A stretch of 64,000 bases of DNA from Opitutia bacterium UBA7876 (GTDB taxonomy: Bacteria; Verrucomicrobiota; Verrucomicrobiia; Opitutales; Seribacteraceae), in NCBI GenBank assembly GCA_002500665.1, contig DLRY01000023.1:5271-69270 (forward strand). The letters are read 5' to 3'. The notes beneath the pieces are model-generated. The model made no database searches. It had not been told where the DNA came from and saw only the letters and a list, made by a program, of their open reading frames with translations. This document shows, piece after piece, positions 41,818-50,373 of the stretch. The translations under genes and the position numbers were made by a program. Positions within the stretch are counted from its first letter, which is position 1; each line of letters opens with the position of its first letter.

Positions 41818-43302
41818 ATGCACTTACATCGCCTCATCACCCTCGTCTTTTGCTTTTTGCCGTTCTTGGTCTCTTCCTTTGCCCAAGATGCTCCCAAGCC
41901 GGAAGACTATTATAAGGTCGTCCCCATCCCGGTGCCCGAAGGCATTGTCTTGGAAGCCGGAGGCTTGGATTTCATGCCGGACGGAAGATTAGCCGTCTCC
42001 ACCCGCCGCGGAGACATTTACATGGTAAGCAACGCCCTCGACGACGTGGCCGATAACGAAACCTTCTCCCTATGGGCAAGGGGACTGCATGAGGTCCTGG
42101 GTCTTGCCTACGCGGACGGATGGCTTTACGCGACCCAAAGACCCGAGATCACCAGAATCAAGGATACCGATAAGGACGGGCGGGCGGACGTTTTCGAAAC
42201 CGTTAGCGACGGATGGGGAATATCAGGTGATTACCACGAGTATGCCTTTGGCTCCAAGTTCGATCCGGAGGGCAACATGTGGGTAGTGCTCTGCCTGACT
42301 GGATCCTTCAGCAGCAAGGTTCCCTACCGCGGATGGTGCGTACGGGTCAGCAAGGACGGAAAGATGATCCCCACGGCAAGCGGGATTAGGTCTCCTGGAG
42401 GAATTGGACTCAACGCCAAAGGGGAAGCCTTCTATTGCGACAACCAAGGTCCTTGGAACGGCACCAGTTCGCTCAAGCACTTGACTCCCGGCAGCTTTCA
42501 GGGACACCCAGGCGGATTCGGTTGGTTTAGCCTTGATGAAGTGAAGGCCGCAATGGGTCCCGAGCACGAGAAACCCAAGGATCGAAGTCGCTTCCACGAT
42601 GAAATGGACCGTCTTCCCCATTTCCGCCCGCCTGCCATTCTTCTACCCCATGGCACGGTGGGTAATTCCGCGAGTGGAATCGCCCCGGACGTTTCAAAGG
42701 GCAAGTTCGGCCCTTTCAGGGAACAGCTATTCGTTGCCGACCAGACCCACAGCGTGATCAATCGCTGTTTTCTCGAAAAGGTAAACGGCTATTATCAGGG
42801 AGCCTGCTTTCCCTTTGTGAAAGGCTTTGGTTCCGGAAACGTGCCCGTCGTCCAAGCTTCCGACGGGAGCCTGTTTTCTGGAGGAACGGATCGTGGGTGG
42901 GGAGCCCGAGGAGGAAAAAGGTATGCCCTCGACCGGGTCGTCTGGACTGGGAAGACACCCTTTGAAATCCTTGAAATGCGCATCAGGAAGGACGGATTCG
43001 AGCTGGAATTCACCAAGCCGGTCGACAAGAAAACCGCCGAGGCGCTTGAATCCTATGAAATGAAGACCCACACCTACATCTTTCAAGGTAAGTACGGGAG
43101 CCCCAGGGTGGACGCTTCCACTCCTTCGATCAAGACGGCCAAGCTCGCCAAGGACGGAAAAACCGTCAGGCTTGTGATCGAGGGCATGCAGCGCGGTCAC
43201 GTGCATGAGCTTAAGTCCGCAGGCGTCCGCTCAAAGGAGGAAAACCACCCCTTGCTACACGACATGGCCTACTATACGGTTTGGAACTTTCCCAATTCCT
43301 AA
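41818..43302 (+). CDS. exported beta-propeller, sugar/membrane-bound dehydrogenase-like (494 aa)
   Basis: Signal peptide to about residue 22. The rest is a six-bladed-type propeller of the kind annotated as PQQ-dependent sugar dehydrogenase-like or membrane-bound dehydrogenase domain in PVC bacteria: GGLDFMPDGRLAVSTRRGDI, ATQRPEITRIKDTDKDGRAD (calcium-like D-T-D-K-D-G-R-A-D at 116-124), GDYHEYAFG, PGGIGLNAKGEAFYCDNQGP, LLPHGTVGNSASGIAPD. The last 120 residues (about 380-494) are a beta-sandwich. No c-type heme motif. Paralogous to the genes at 59613 and 61138. Substrate is unknown; neighbours suggest a sugar. Confidence 0.85.
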   Translation: MHLHRLITLVFCFLPFLVSSFAQDAPKPEDYYKVVPIPVPEGIVLEAGGLDFMPDGRLAVSTRRGDIYMVSNALDDVADNETFSLWARGLHEVLGLAYADGWLYATQRPEITRIKDTDKDGRADVFETVSDGWGISGDYHEYAFGSKFDPEGNMWVVLCLTGSFSSKVPYRGWCVRVSKDGKMIPTASGIRSPGGIGLNAKGEAFYCDNQGPWNGTSSLKHLTPGSFQGHPGGFGWFSLDEVKAAMGPEHEKPKDRSRFHDEMDRLPHFRPPAILLPHGTVGNSASGIAPDVSKGKFGPFREQLFVADQTHSVINRCFLEKVNGYYQGACFPFVKGFGSGNVPVVQASDGSLFSGGTDRGWGARGGKRYALDRVVWTGKTPFEILEMRIRKDGFELEFTKPVDKKTAEALESYEMKTHTYIFQGKYGSPRVDASTPSIKTAKLAKDGKTVRLVIEGMQRGHVHELKSAGVRSKEENHPLLHDMAYYTVWNFPNS

Positions 43303-43324
43303 GCCTCAGCCCTGATCAATCCCC

Positions 43325-43341
43325 AGCCGGTTTGACCGGCT
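43325..43341. repeat. 7-bp inverted repeat between two catabolic genes
   Basis: AGCCGGT-TTG-ACCGGCT, perfect, followed by AAC and no T-run. It could be an intercistronic RNA stem-loop that sets relative expression of the propeller and phosphatase genes. Weak as a terminator. Confidence 0.35.
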
Positions 43342-43364
43342 AACAAAGTTATCTCGTTAACACC

Positions 43365-45203
43365 ATGAAGACATTGCTCACATCCCTTGTTGTACTTTTC
43401 GCGATTACTCTAGCCGCCCAAGATGGCAAGCCCACGGTTATTCGTGTCACCGAAGGCCCTATCCTCGGCCGTCCGGCGACCGACTCCATGACCGTCTGGG
43501 TCCGTACCCAGCGCCAGGGTAAGGTCAAGGTATTCTACGGAAGGAACGCAAAGAACCTAGATCAATCCGCATCATTCCTGACCCGAGGAGCAGAACACGA
43601 CTACACCGGAACCCTCACGATCAAGGGACTTCAACCCGACACTCGCTATCATTACCGCATCGAGGACCATCAACTGGGCGGATCTTTTCGCACCATGCCT
43701 TCCCCGGACGACTTCCGAAACCCGGAGGGTAACCCCAAGGGGCTCTTCAATTTTCGCTTCGAATTCGCCTGCGGGAACAACCCCAAGGGCTCGGGCGACA
43801 GCGCCGGCCCCACACTCCCCGTCTTCGACGTCCTCAACAAGAAAGTGCGGGAAAAAATCAACTTCGCAATCCTCAACGGCGACTGGCTTTATGAAACGCG
43901 GAGGGACTACCCACCCGAACAATGGCTCCATCAAGTCGGACTGGACAAGGAGCAAACACCACGGATCGTCCGTCACGCCCCCACCATTGTGGGGGTCTGG
44001 CAAAACTACAAGGACCTCCTCCATCGAGGCCGCAACCTTGCAGAGTGGCACCGTAACGTGCCGACCTATTTCACGGCCGACGACCATGAACTCATCAACG
44101 ACATCTACGGGACCGCGGAAACCGGCTACGTTAACCGCAGGGCCGTATTCCGGGACATTCCCACGCGGGCTTGGTTCGACTACCTGGCCTGGTCCAACCC
44201 TATTGAGCACGATCTGCCCGCTTGGTTCGGTACCGCCCGCCTAAGCAAGGGCAGCGATCTTCTGGAAGATAAGGAGGCGGATTTCACAAAGCTTGACCTC
44301 GAACGGATGGCCAACCTGCACGTGCACTGGGGGACGAAAACGGCTGGCGTCCCCGACTCAACACTCGACGCACAGCCTGGAGACCCCAACGCGGCGGTCT
44401 ACGAGATCATCAAGGTGCTCGGACCCCACAAGCTTAGAATTAAGCCCGAGGCGAAAGCCGACCGTCAGTCCGCCTATTCAATCGGTCGTCGCTGCTACGG
44501 CAAGTTCACGGTTTCCAATTGTGACTTCTTTTTGCTGGATACCCGTAGTCATCGGACGCTGCACAACGTGGACAACCCCGGAAACCCGCAAGCCAGCATG
44601 ATTGGGAAGCGACAACTTGCCTGGCTCAAGGAAGGCATCCGCACAAGTAAGTCCGACTTTATTTTCGTCGTTTCTTCGGTAAACTTTATGGTACCCCATG
44701 TAGGCAGCGGGGGAGGGGACGACAAGCAGGCGGCCATCAAGAAAGACGATGCATGGACGGTCTTCCTCAAGGAGCGCGAGGAACTAATCGAGTTCTGGGA
44801 CGACCTCGACAAGGCGGTTTTCGTACTTACCGGCGACCTTCACAACAGTTTTGCGATCAAGATCACGGACAACGTCTGGGAATTCGCCAGTGGCCCGCAC
44901 AACTCCATCAACCACGCCCCCATGAAGGATGAGGGAGGAAGGCCCGCGAATGGGAAATTCAAATACGGACCCCGTTCCTGCGACATCCGATGGTCGAGCT
45001 ACGCCATGGCCGACATCCCACGGGCGAACCGAACCTTCCCCCACTACTGCGTGGTTCAGGTGAACAACGTCTTCAACAACCCCGTGGAACGCAATGGCGA
45101 ACGCTGGTTTGCCTTCCCCCATCCTCAGGTCATCTTCCATTTTCACGATGCATTGACCGGGGAACTTCGCTACTCGGAGACCATCGTACTGGGCCTCCAA
45201 TAG
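43365..45203 (+). CDS. PhoD-like alkaline phosphatase-family exported protein (612 aa)
   Basis: Signal peptide (LTSLVVLFAITLAAQ, about 19 residues), an N-terminal fibronectin-like domain (about 25-120: TVWVRTQRQGKVKVFYGRNA, LQPDTRYHYRI), then a calcineurin-type metallophosphatase domain of the PhoD superfamily: FEFACGNNPKG, FAILNGDWLYETRRDYPP, YFTADDHELINDIYG (metal motif), FFLLDTRSHRT and FVLTGDLHNSFAI. PhoD enzymes cleave phosphodiesters or phosphomonoesters. The long insert and neighbours (DUF1080, ThuA) suggest a broader role in degrading complex organic matter; substrate unknown. Confidence 0.85.
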   Translation: MKTLLTSLVVLFAITLAAQDGKPTVIRVTEGPILGRPATDSMTVWVRTQRQGKVKVFYGRNAKNLDQSASFLTRGAEHDYTGTLTIKGLQPDTRYHYRIEDHQLGGSFRTMPSPDDFRNPEGNPKGLFNFRFEFACGNNPKGSGDSAGPTLPVFDVLNKKVREKINFAILNGDWLYETRRDYPPEQWLHQVGLDKEQTPRIVRHAPTIVGVWQNYKDLLHRGRNLAEWHRNVPTYFTADDHELINDIYGTAETGYVNRRAVFRDIPTRAWFDYLAWSNPIEHDLPAWFGTARLSKGSDLLEDKEADFTKLDLERMANLHVHWGTKTAGVPDSTLDAQPGDPNAAVYEIIKVLGPHKLRIKPEAKADRQSAYSIGRRCYGKFTVSNCDFFLLDTRSHRTLHNVDNPGNPQASMIGKRQLAWLKEGIRTSKSDFIFVVSSVNFMVPHVGSGGGDDKQAAIKKDDAWTVFLKEREELIEFWDDLDKAVFVLTGDLHNSFAIKITDNVWEFASGPHNSINHAPMKDEGGRPANGKFKYGPRSCDIRWSSYAMADIPRANRTFPHYCVVQVNNVFNNPVERNGERWFAFPHPQVIFHFHDALTGELRYSETIVLGLQ

Positions 45204-45219
45204 CCAAGCGCAAGTCAAG

Positions 45220-46236
45220 CTACTGCAAAGGCACGACGGGGGTGTCCCAGCCAGCCATATCGCTTGGCTTGGTCCCTCCCTTGCGGCGGCCCTTGCCTCG
45301 AGCCCAAGTGCCATTGAAAGGGCCCACGAACTTGACGTTAAGGTCTGCCTTGATAGACCCCTCAAGCCCTACCGCCCAAATGCATCCATTGATGAGGAGG
45401 CGGCGGTAGCCGTCGTTCTCGATGTCGTTGGAAGCACCATAGGTGCTGGTGAAAACACGGCCTTTGGTCTTGCCGTCCTTGCCAAGATAGTGGCGCGTCC
45501 AGGCTCCGGGAACGGGCTTACGCGTTTCGTCGTCGGGAGAATCGGGAGACATGCCCTTGAGGGGCTGAGCCATGGCCAAGGCTGTGTAAGGCTTTAATGG
45601 ATTCGCATTGTAGCCACCGCACTGGGCCCACATATCCTTTACTCCCCGTAAAATCGGGTGCTTGGCCTGTGCGGGAACAAGGTCAAGACGCGTGCTGGAT
45701 CGGTGGTTGCCTCCGTAGTGACCCGCCCATTTTTCCCCCAAAACCTGGCGACCGAATCCATCCTTATAATCCGCTCCGGCATAGCCATTGGTGTACTTCA
45801 CATAGGAACTATCCTTGGGAATTTTAAAACCGTGCGTGGCGGTACGCAGACCCACGATGGGACCAGCCCGGTTCAAATAGTCCACAAAATGCTTCATCTG
45901 ATCCTCGGGCCAGTTCTGGAAACGGGTGAAGATCACCATGAGGTCGGCCTTCGCGAGTTCCTCAATGCCAGGCACGTTGTTGGCCCCAGGCTGTATTTCG
46001 CCTTTGGCGTTTACACCGAACACCACGGAGCACTTGAAGCCATGGTGCTTGGCAAGAATGCGGGCAAGGGCAGGCAAGGTCTCCTCCGACCTGTACTCGT
46101 GATCACTGGCGATGAAAACGATGTGCTTGCCTTTCCCGAGACCGGTTTTTCCCTCGTAAACCAGTGGAGCTGCGGCAAAGACGGCTAAAGGTAGGCATAG
46201 CAGGAGGGTGAGGAGCAGGCAATTCTTTGTATTCAT
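45220..46236 (-). CDS. ThuA-like domain protein, exported (338 aa)
   Basis: Signal peptide from ATG 46236 (NCLLLTLLLCLPLAVFA); an upstream ATG at 46266 would put extra polar residues before it. The ThuA-like class I glutamine-amidotransferase fold is visible in GKHIVFIASDHEYRSEETLP, LMVIFTRFQNWPEDQMKHFV and PIVGLRTATHGFKIPKDSSY, then GVKDMWAQCGGYNANPLKPY, YGASNDIENDGYRRLLINGC. ThuA domains are linked to trehalose/disaccharide use and commonly sit with DUF1080 in PVC genomes. Convergent with the PhoD gene (16 bp). Confidence 0.88.
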   Translation of the reverse strand: MNTKNCLLLTLLLCLPLAVFAAAPLVYEGKTGLGKGKHIVFIASDHEYRSEETLPALARILAKHHGFKCSVVFGVNAKGEIQPGANNVPGIEELAKADLMVIFTRFQNWPEDQMKHFVDYLNRAGPIVGLRTATHGFKIPKDSSYVKYTNGYAGADYKDGFGRQVLGEKWAGHYGGNHRSSTRLDLVPAQAKHPILRGVKDMWAQCGGYNANPLKPYTALAMAQPLKGMSPDSPDDETRKPVPGAWTRHYLGKDGKTKGRVFTSTYGASNDIENDGYRRLLINGCIWAVGLEGSIKADLNVKFVGPFNGTWARGKGRRKGGTKPSDMAGWDTPVVPLQ

Positions 46237-46303
46237 GGCGTTTAAATGGGTTTGAGTGAGGATCAAGGGCTGTGTGCTCGACTAACTTGGAGGGACGCGG
46301 CGC

Positions 46304-46513
46304 TCACTTGAGCTCGAGACCAAGCATCATGGAGACCAGAAACCACTCGCTGAACGAAAACATAAGGGTGATTACGATGGAAACCCAGAAGATTTTCCGG
46401 TATAGCGAGTAATTTCTGGCGAAGAACACCATAGGCAGGATGCCCAGCCTGACTAGGCAAAGCGTATTGAGGACTACCAGGACCCATCCTGCGACGTGAA
46501 CCCAAAGGGACAT
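46304..46513 (-). CDS. small membrane protein, two TM (69 aa)
   Basis: Two hydrophobic segments: VAGWVLVVLNTLCLVRLGIL (about 7-26) and IFWVSIVITLMFSFSEWFLV (about 41-60). No family was recognised. An overlapping longer frame (46263-46520) in another phase lacks such segments and is a shadow. It lies upstream of the ThuA gene on the same strand, 67 bp away, so it may be co-transcribed. Confidence 0.55.
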   Translation of the reverse strand: MSLWVHVAGWVLVVLNTLCLVRLGILPMVFFARNYSLYRKIFWVSIVITLMFSFSEWFLVSMMLGLELK

Positions 46514-46537
46514 GCCTCATAGTCTCAGTTCAAGACA

Positions 46538-47563
46538 ATGGCTTCAACGCCAAAGCGAAAGGTTGCTAGAAAAAGGCTAAGCCGTTATACAAGGGCAATG
46601 ATACTTGGAAACCTATCCCAGGGAGCCTCACGACCTACGGATCACCGTTTCTTCAGCGAGATCCGCGAATCCTGCGCGAGGGAGCTCAAGGGGAAGGGGT
46701 TTGATACTGAGGTTTACCTCCTTCACGGAGGGGTCGGCATAAGAATCTTGAACCATGATCATCCCTCCATTGCCCAGATTGCGCATCTCCCCATTTCGGA
46801 ATTCGACTTTTCGTTGGTTTTCAACCCCGCCCTCGAGAACCTAAGCTTCTTCAAGCTGGAAGGATTGAAGTTGTCGAAGACTCCACCAGTAACCTTCTCC
46901 GAGTTGTCTATTTTTTCCCTCAAGCGCCTGCATGCCGATGGGTGCATGGCTTCCGACCTGCCCCTCCTCTCCGATCATCCGCTTGAGGAACTCTCCCTCA
47001 GGCAGTCGGGCCTCACCTCTCTGCATTTTCTTTCGGGGATCGCACTGAAGGCTCTTTTTCTTTCAGGCAACCCCATCGATACGATTGGCGATCTAAGCAC
47101 TGAATCCCTGTCCTCCCTCGACCTGCTCAAGTGCCCCGTCACTTCTCTGGAAGCCCTCCAAGGTTCCCCGATCGAGGAACTGAACATCAGTGGCACCAAG
47201 GTATCCGACCTTTCGCCCCTGATCGGTAGTCCCCTCAAAAAACTCGAGATGAGGTCTACGCAGATCAGCAACCTTGCCGCATTGGCCGAGTCCCCCCTGG
47301 AGATTCTGCATCTCCCCGGATCTCCCTTACGAGACCTTGGGCCCTTGTCATACCTGCCCATCCGCGAACTCAACCTTGTCGGCCTTAGGATTGAGGACCT
47401 GTCCCCCCTATGTACCATGCCTCTTAGAAAACTGAGCCTTTCGCCGGACAAGCTTGATGAATCGCAGTTTGAGCTTCTCCGCGGCCTCGATCTCTCCGTG
47501 CTGAAAGCAGCTGCCGACGACGAAGGGCAGGGACCGGCGGAATTCTTCAAGAAGTACGCATAG
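46538..47563 (+). CDS. cytoplasmic leucine-rich-repeat protein with exact 21-aa units (341 aa)
   Basis: No signal peptide; the start is basic (TPKRKVARKRLSRYTRAM), so probably cytoplasmic. From residue 128 to about 295 there are eight consecutive units of exactly 21 residues with consensus L-x-x-L-x-L/I-x-x-x-x-x-x-D/S-L-x-x-L-x-x-x-P: for example LKALFLSGNPIDTIGDLS (170), IEELNISGTKVSDLSPLIGS (212), LKKLEMRSTQISNLAALAES (233), LEILHLPGSPLRDLGPLSYL (254). A partial ninth follows. The invariant length suggests recent expansion or strong structural constraint. LRR proteins mediate protein binding; the target is unknown. Similar short LRRs are often fused to kinases in Planctomycetes, but no kinase is here. 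Confidence 0.75.
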   Translation: MASTPKRKVARKRLSRYTRAMILGNLSQGASRPTDHRFFSEIRESCARELKGKGFDTEVYLLHGGVGIRILNHDHPSIAQIAHLPISEFDFSLVFNPALENLSFFKLEGLKLSKTPPVTFSELSIFSLKRLHADGCMASDLPLLSDHPLEELSLRQSGLTSLHFLSGIALKALFLSGNPIDTIGDLSTESLSSLDLLKCPVTSLEALQGSPIEELNISGTKVSDLSPLIGSPLKKLEMRSTQISNLAALAESPLEILHLPGSPLRDLGPLSYLPIRELNLVGLRIEDLSPLCTMPLRKLSLSPDKLDESQFELLRGLDLSVLKAAADDEGQGPAEFFKKYA

Positions 47564-47623
47564 CACCAACCCAGGCAATTCCAATCTTGTCCACTCGTCG
47601 AATCTCCAATAGAGTTAATTTTT

Positions 47624-49096
47624 ATGCCAAGAGATCCTCTACAGGACGTGCGTGACTACTACGACGTCATAGTAATCGGAAGCGGTTTGGGAGGCTTGAC
47701 TGGAGCAAATTGTCTCGCCAAGCAGGGTCACTCCGTGCTCCTGCTTGAACACCACTACCAGTTCGGCGGTCTGGCCACTTGGTTCAAAAGGACAGGAGGA
47801 CATATCTTCGACATCTCTTTGCACGGTTTCCCCATCGGCATGATCAAATCCTGCCGGAGATACTGGACCAAGGAAATCGCAAACGGAATCGTCCAACTTA
47901 AGAACATCCGCTTCGTTAACCCTCAGTACGACCTCAAAACCACCTTCGACAGGATCGACTTCACGCGCATCATGCAGGACACCTTCAAGATCGCAAAGGA
48001 TCGAACCGAGGCCTTTTTCGAGCACTTGGGCACCATGGACTATTTTGCCAACGACAGCCGAACCATCGGGGATCTTTTCGAGCAATTCTTCCCCGGACGC
48101 GAAGACATCAAGCGTCTCCTCCTGGAACCGATCGCCTATGCCAATGGATCCTCGCTCAAGGATCCCGCCATCGCTTACGGAATCGTTTTTTCCAATTTCA
48201 TGAAAAAAGGGATTTACACGTTCAAGGAAGGAACCGACTCCTTGATCAAGAAGATGGTTACCGAGCTACGCGGAAACGGAGCCGACTTGCGACCGAAGTC
48301 CATGGTCGAGAGGCTTATCACGGACGAGATGGATGGGAAGCATCACGTATCCGGGGTCGTCGTCAACGGGAAGGAAGTGCGTTGTCAAGCCGTGCTTTCG
48401 AACGCCAACCTCAAAAGCACAATCGAGAAACTCCTTGGCTTGTCCAAATTGCCGGCCAAATTCGCCAAGGCCGCATCTTCCGTTCGTCTAAACTCCACTT
48501 CCTGCCAAGTCTATATCGGGATCAAGGAAGGAGTTGAGATTCCACAAGTCGGGGACCTGATATTCACTTCGGATGCCCCTTCCTTCTCAAGTGAGGAACT
48601 GACTGACTTCAACACCACCAGCAGGACTTTCTCAGTCTACTACTCGGACACCAGACCGGACCGCAAAAAGCCCCGTTGCAGCATCGTAGCTTCCATCAAT
48701 GCCAAGTGGAAGGACTGGAGCAGCCTCAGCGACGACGAATACGCCAAGGAAAAGGAGCGGCTCATCGAGGAAAGCCTGGTCGCCTTGGAGAAAATCATTC
48801 CCGGGATCAGGGATGACGTCGACCATCTCGAGGCGGCCACTCCTAGGACCATCCGCCACTACACCCGCCACGCCCAAGGAGCAACCTTCGGGACCAAGTT
48901 CGAGGGCCTCGAAGTATCCTCCTCCCTGCCAGAGCATGCCCCGGGTCTCTTTCATGCCGGTTCCGTAGGCATCATCATGTCCGGATGGCTTGGCACGATT
49001 AACTATGGGGTTATCACGGCAAACAAGATCGACCGCTTCCTCCGAAAGAAAATGGGCCAACCGGACCGCGGTGAACCAGCTCCCAGTCTTGCCTGA
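47624..49096 (+). CDS. CrtISO/phytoene desaturase-like FAD oxidoreductase (490 aa)
   Basis: Flavin amine-oxidase-like enzyme. The FAD motif VIGSGLGGLTGANCLAKQGH is at about residue 17, followed by VLLLEHHYQFGGLATWFKRT, and the C-terminal FAD motif FHAGSVGIIMSGWLGTINYG near 445, the arrangement of carotenoid isomerases and phytoene desaturases. No signal peptide or TM. It is 23 bp upstream of the FabZ-like gene and probably starts that operon. Known relatives act on long polyenes or unsaturated lipids, which would fit an operon making a modified fatty chain, but the substrate is inferred. Confidence 0.82.
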   Translation: MPRDPLQDVRDYYDVIVIGSGLGGLTGANCLAKQGHSVLLLEHHYQFGGLATWFKRTGGHIFDISLHGFPIGMIKSCRRYWTKEIANGIVQLKNIRFVNPQYDLKTTFDRIDFTRIMQDTFKIAKDRTEAFFEHLGTMDYFANDSRTIGDLFEQFFPGREDIKRLLLEPIAYANGSSLKDPAIAYGIVFSNFMKKGIYTFKEGTDSLIKKMVTELRGNGADLRPKSMVERLITDEMDGKHHVSGVVVNGKEVRCQAVLSNANLKSTIEKLLGLSKLPAKFAKAASSVRLNSTSCQVYIGIKEGVEIPQVGDLIFTSDAPSFSSEELTDFNTTSRTFSVYYSDTRPDRKKPRCSIVASINAKWKDWSSLSDDEYAKEKERLIEESLVALEKIIPGIRDDVDHLEAATPRTIRHYTRHAQGATFGTKFEGLEVSSSLPEHAPGLFHAGSVGIIMSGWLGTINYGVITANKIDRFLRKKMGQPDRGEPAPSLA

Positions 49097-49119
49097 TCAA
49101 GCCTGTCGCCACTTCACAT

Positions 49120-49560
49120 ATGGAAGAAATAAACCGTCGCATTCCCCATCGCCCTCCTTTTCTCTTCATTGATGAAATCCTTGAGATCACCGAATCAGGG
49201 GCTCGGGCATCCCTCTTGGTCAAGCCCGACTTCCCCTTCTTCGAGGGGCATTACCCCGGTAATCCGATTATGCCCGGGGTCCTGCTGTGCGAGTCCGTCT
49301 TCCAAACCGGAGCCGTTTTTCTGGCTGACGCCCTGAAGGACGAGTCCTTGACGGACGAATCCGTTACCCCGGTCCTCTCGCGAATCCGAGACGCCCGGTT
49401 CAAGCGGCTTGTTCTTCCCGGAGACAAGGTCGAGATTTCGGTTTCACTGACCGAAAGGATGGGCAAGTTCTTCAACCTCACAGGCGAAATACGGAACAAG
49501 GACAAGGTTTCCCTTACCATCTCCTTCGCGTTAGCCCTTGTGAAAAGCGAGGGGAATTGA
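49120..49560 (+). CDS. FabZ-like 3-hydroxyacyl-ACP dehydratase (146 aa)
   Basis: Hot-dog-fold dehydratase. IPHRPPFLFIDEILEI near 8 and the catalytic FEGHYPGNPIMPGVLLCE segment (His44, Glu58) match FabZ exactly; LVLPGDKVEISVSLTERMGK follows. Length 146 is usual. The stop is directly followed by the FabI-like ATG. It would dehydrate beta-hydroxyacyl thioesters for the next enzyme in the operon. Confidence 0.92.
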   Translation: MEEINRRIPHRPPFLFIDEILEITESGARASLLVKPDFPFFEGHYPGNPIMPGVLLCESVFQTGAVFLADALKDESLTDESVTPVLSRIRDARFKRLVLPGDKVEISVSLTERMGKFFNLTGEIRNKDKVSLTISFALALVKSEGN

Positions 49561-50373
49561 ATGAGCTTCCTCGACCTATCCGGCAAAACTTTTCTGGTAG
49601 TAGGTTTTGCCAATAAGAAGAGCATTGCCTGGTCGGTTGCCAGACTACTGGTCGATGAGGGAGCGCGCGTGATCTACTCCGTGCGCAACGACAAACGCAA
49701 AGAGGAGCTTGAATCCCTCCTGGATGACGAAAGCACGGTCTTGACCTGCGATTTCGAGCAACAAGAGGAAATCGAGCGCTTAGGTGCAACCTTATCCTTG
49801 GAGCAGAACGTCAAACTCCACGGAATCCTCCACTCCATCGCATTCGCCAATTACTCGGATGGACTTAAGCCCTTCCACGAAACCAAACGCGAGGATTATC
49901 TCCAGGCCACCCAAATTTCCTCATTCTCCCTTATCGAGCTCGCCCGAGCCTGCAAGCCCAGCCTGGCCAAGGATGCATCCGTCGTTACCATCGGAATATC
50001 ATCCACGGAGGTTACGGCCGAAAACTATGGCTACATGGCACCCATTAAGGCTGCCCTCGAGGCATCAGTTCGCTATTTGGCCAAATCCTTTTCCAGCGAT
50101 TCCAAGATTCGCTTCAACTCCGTCAATGCAGGTCCGCTGAAGACAAGCGCTTCCGCCGGCATCCCCGGCTATCTCGTGAACTATCTCTTCGCGGAAAAGC
50201 TTACCTACAGGAAGCAAGCCCTTCGAACCGAGGAGGTCGCAAACCTTGCGACCTTTCTCCTCAGCCCGAGGTCCTCGGGCATCAATGGGCAGGGAATCGT
50301 AATAGACGCCGGCATGGGCTTGAACTACTTCGATCGTGAGATCGTGGAGTCAGCCATGGAAATAAGGAAATGA
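49561..50373 (+). CDS. FabI-like enoyl-ACP reductase (270 aa)
   Basis: SDR of the FabI type: SGKTFLVVGFANKKSIAWSV is the NAD site, LHGILHSIAFANYSD the substrate loop, and Tyr156/Lys163 lie in ENYGYMAPIKAALEASVRYL with the spacing Y-x6-K of FabI. At position 146, where E. coli FabI has a Tyr, this protein has Ile (TIGISSTE). That residue supports substrate binding in E. coli, so altered specificity is possible. It follows FabZ without a gap and overlaps the OleA-like gene by ATGA. May be the main reductase or a specialised paralogue. Confidence 0.9.
   Translation: MSFLDLSGKTFLVVGFANKKSIAWSVARLLVDEGARVIYSVRNDKRKEELESLLDDESTVLTCDFEQQEEIERLGATLSLEQNVKLHGILHSIAFANYSDGLKPFHETKREDYLQATQISSFSLIELARACKPSLAKDASVVTIGISSTEVTAENYGYMAPIKAALEASVRYLAKSFSSDSKIRFNSVNAGPLKTSASAGIPGYLVNYLFAEKLTYRKQALRTEEVANLATFLLSPRSSGINGQGIVIDAGMGLNYFDREIVESAMEIRK

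Noticed and set aside
46263..46520. 85-codon frame overlapping the small membrane protein
   Set aside because: Alternative phase with no membrane segment; the 69-aa frame with two clear TM helices is preferred.
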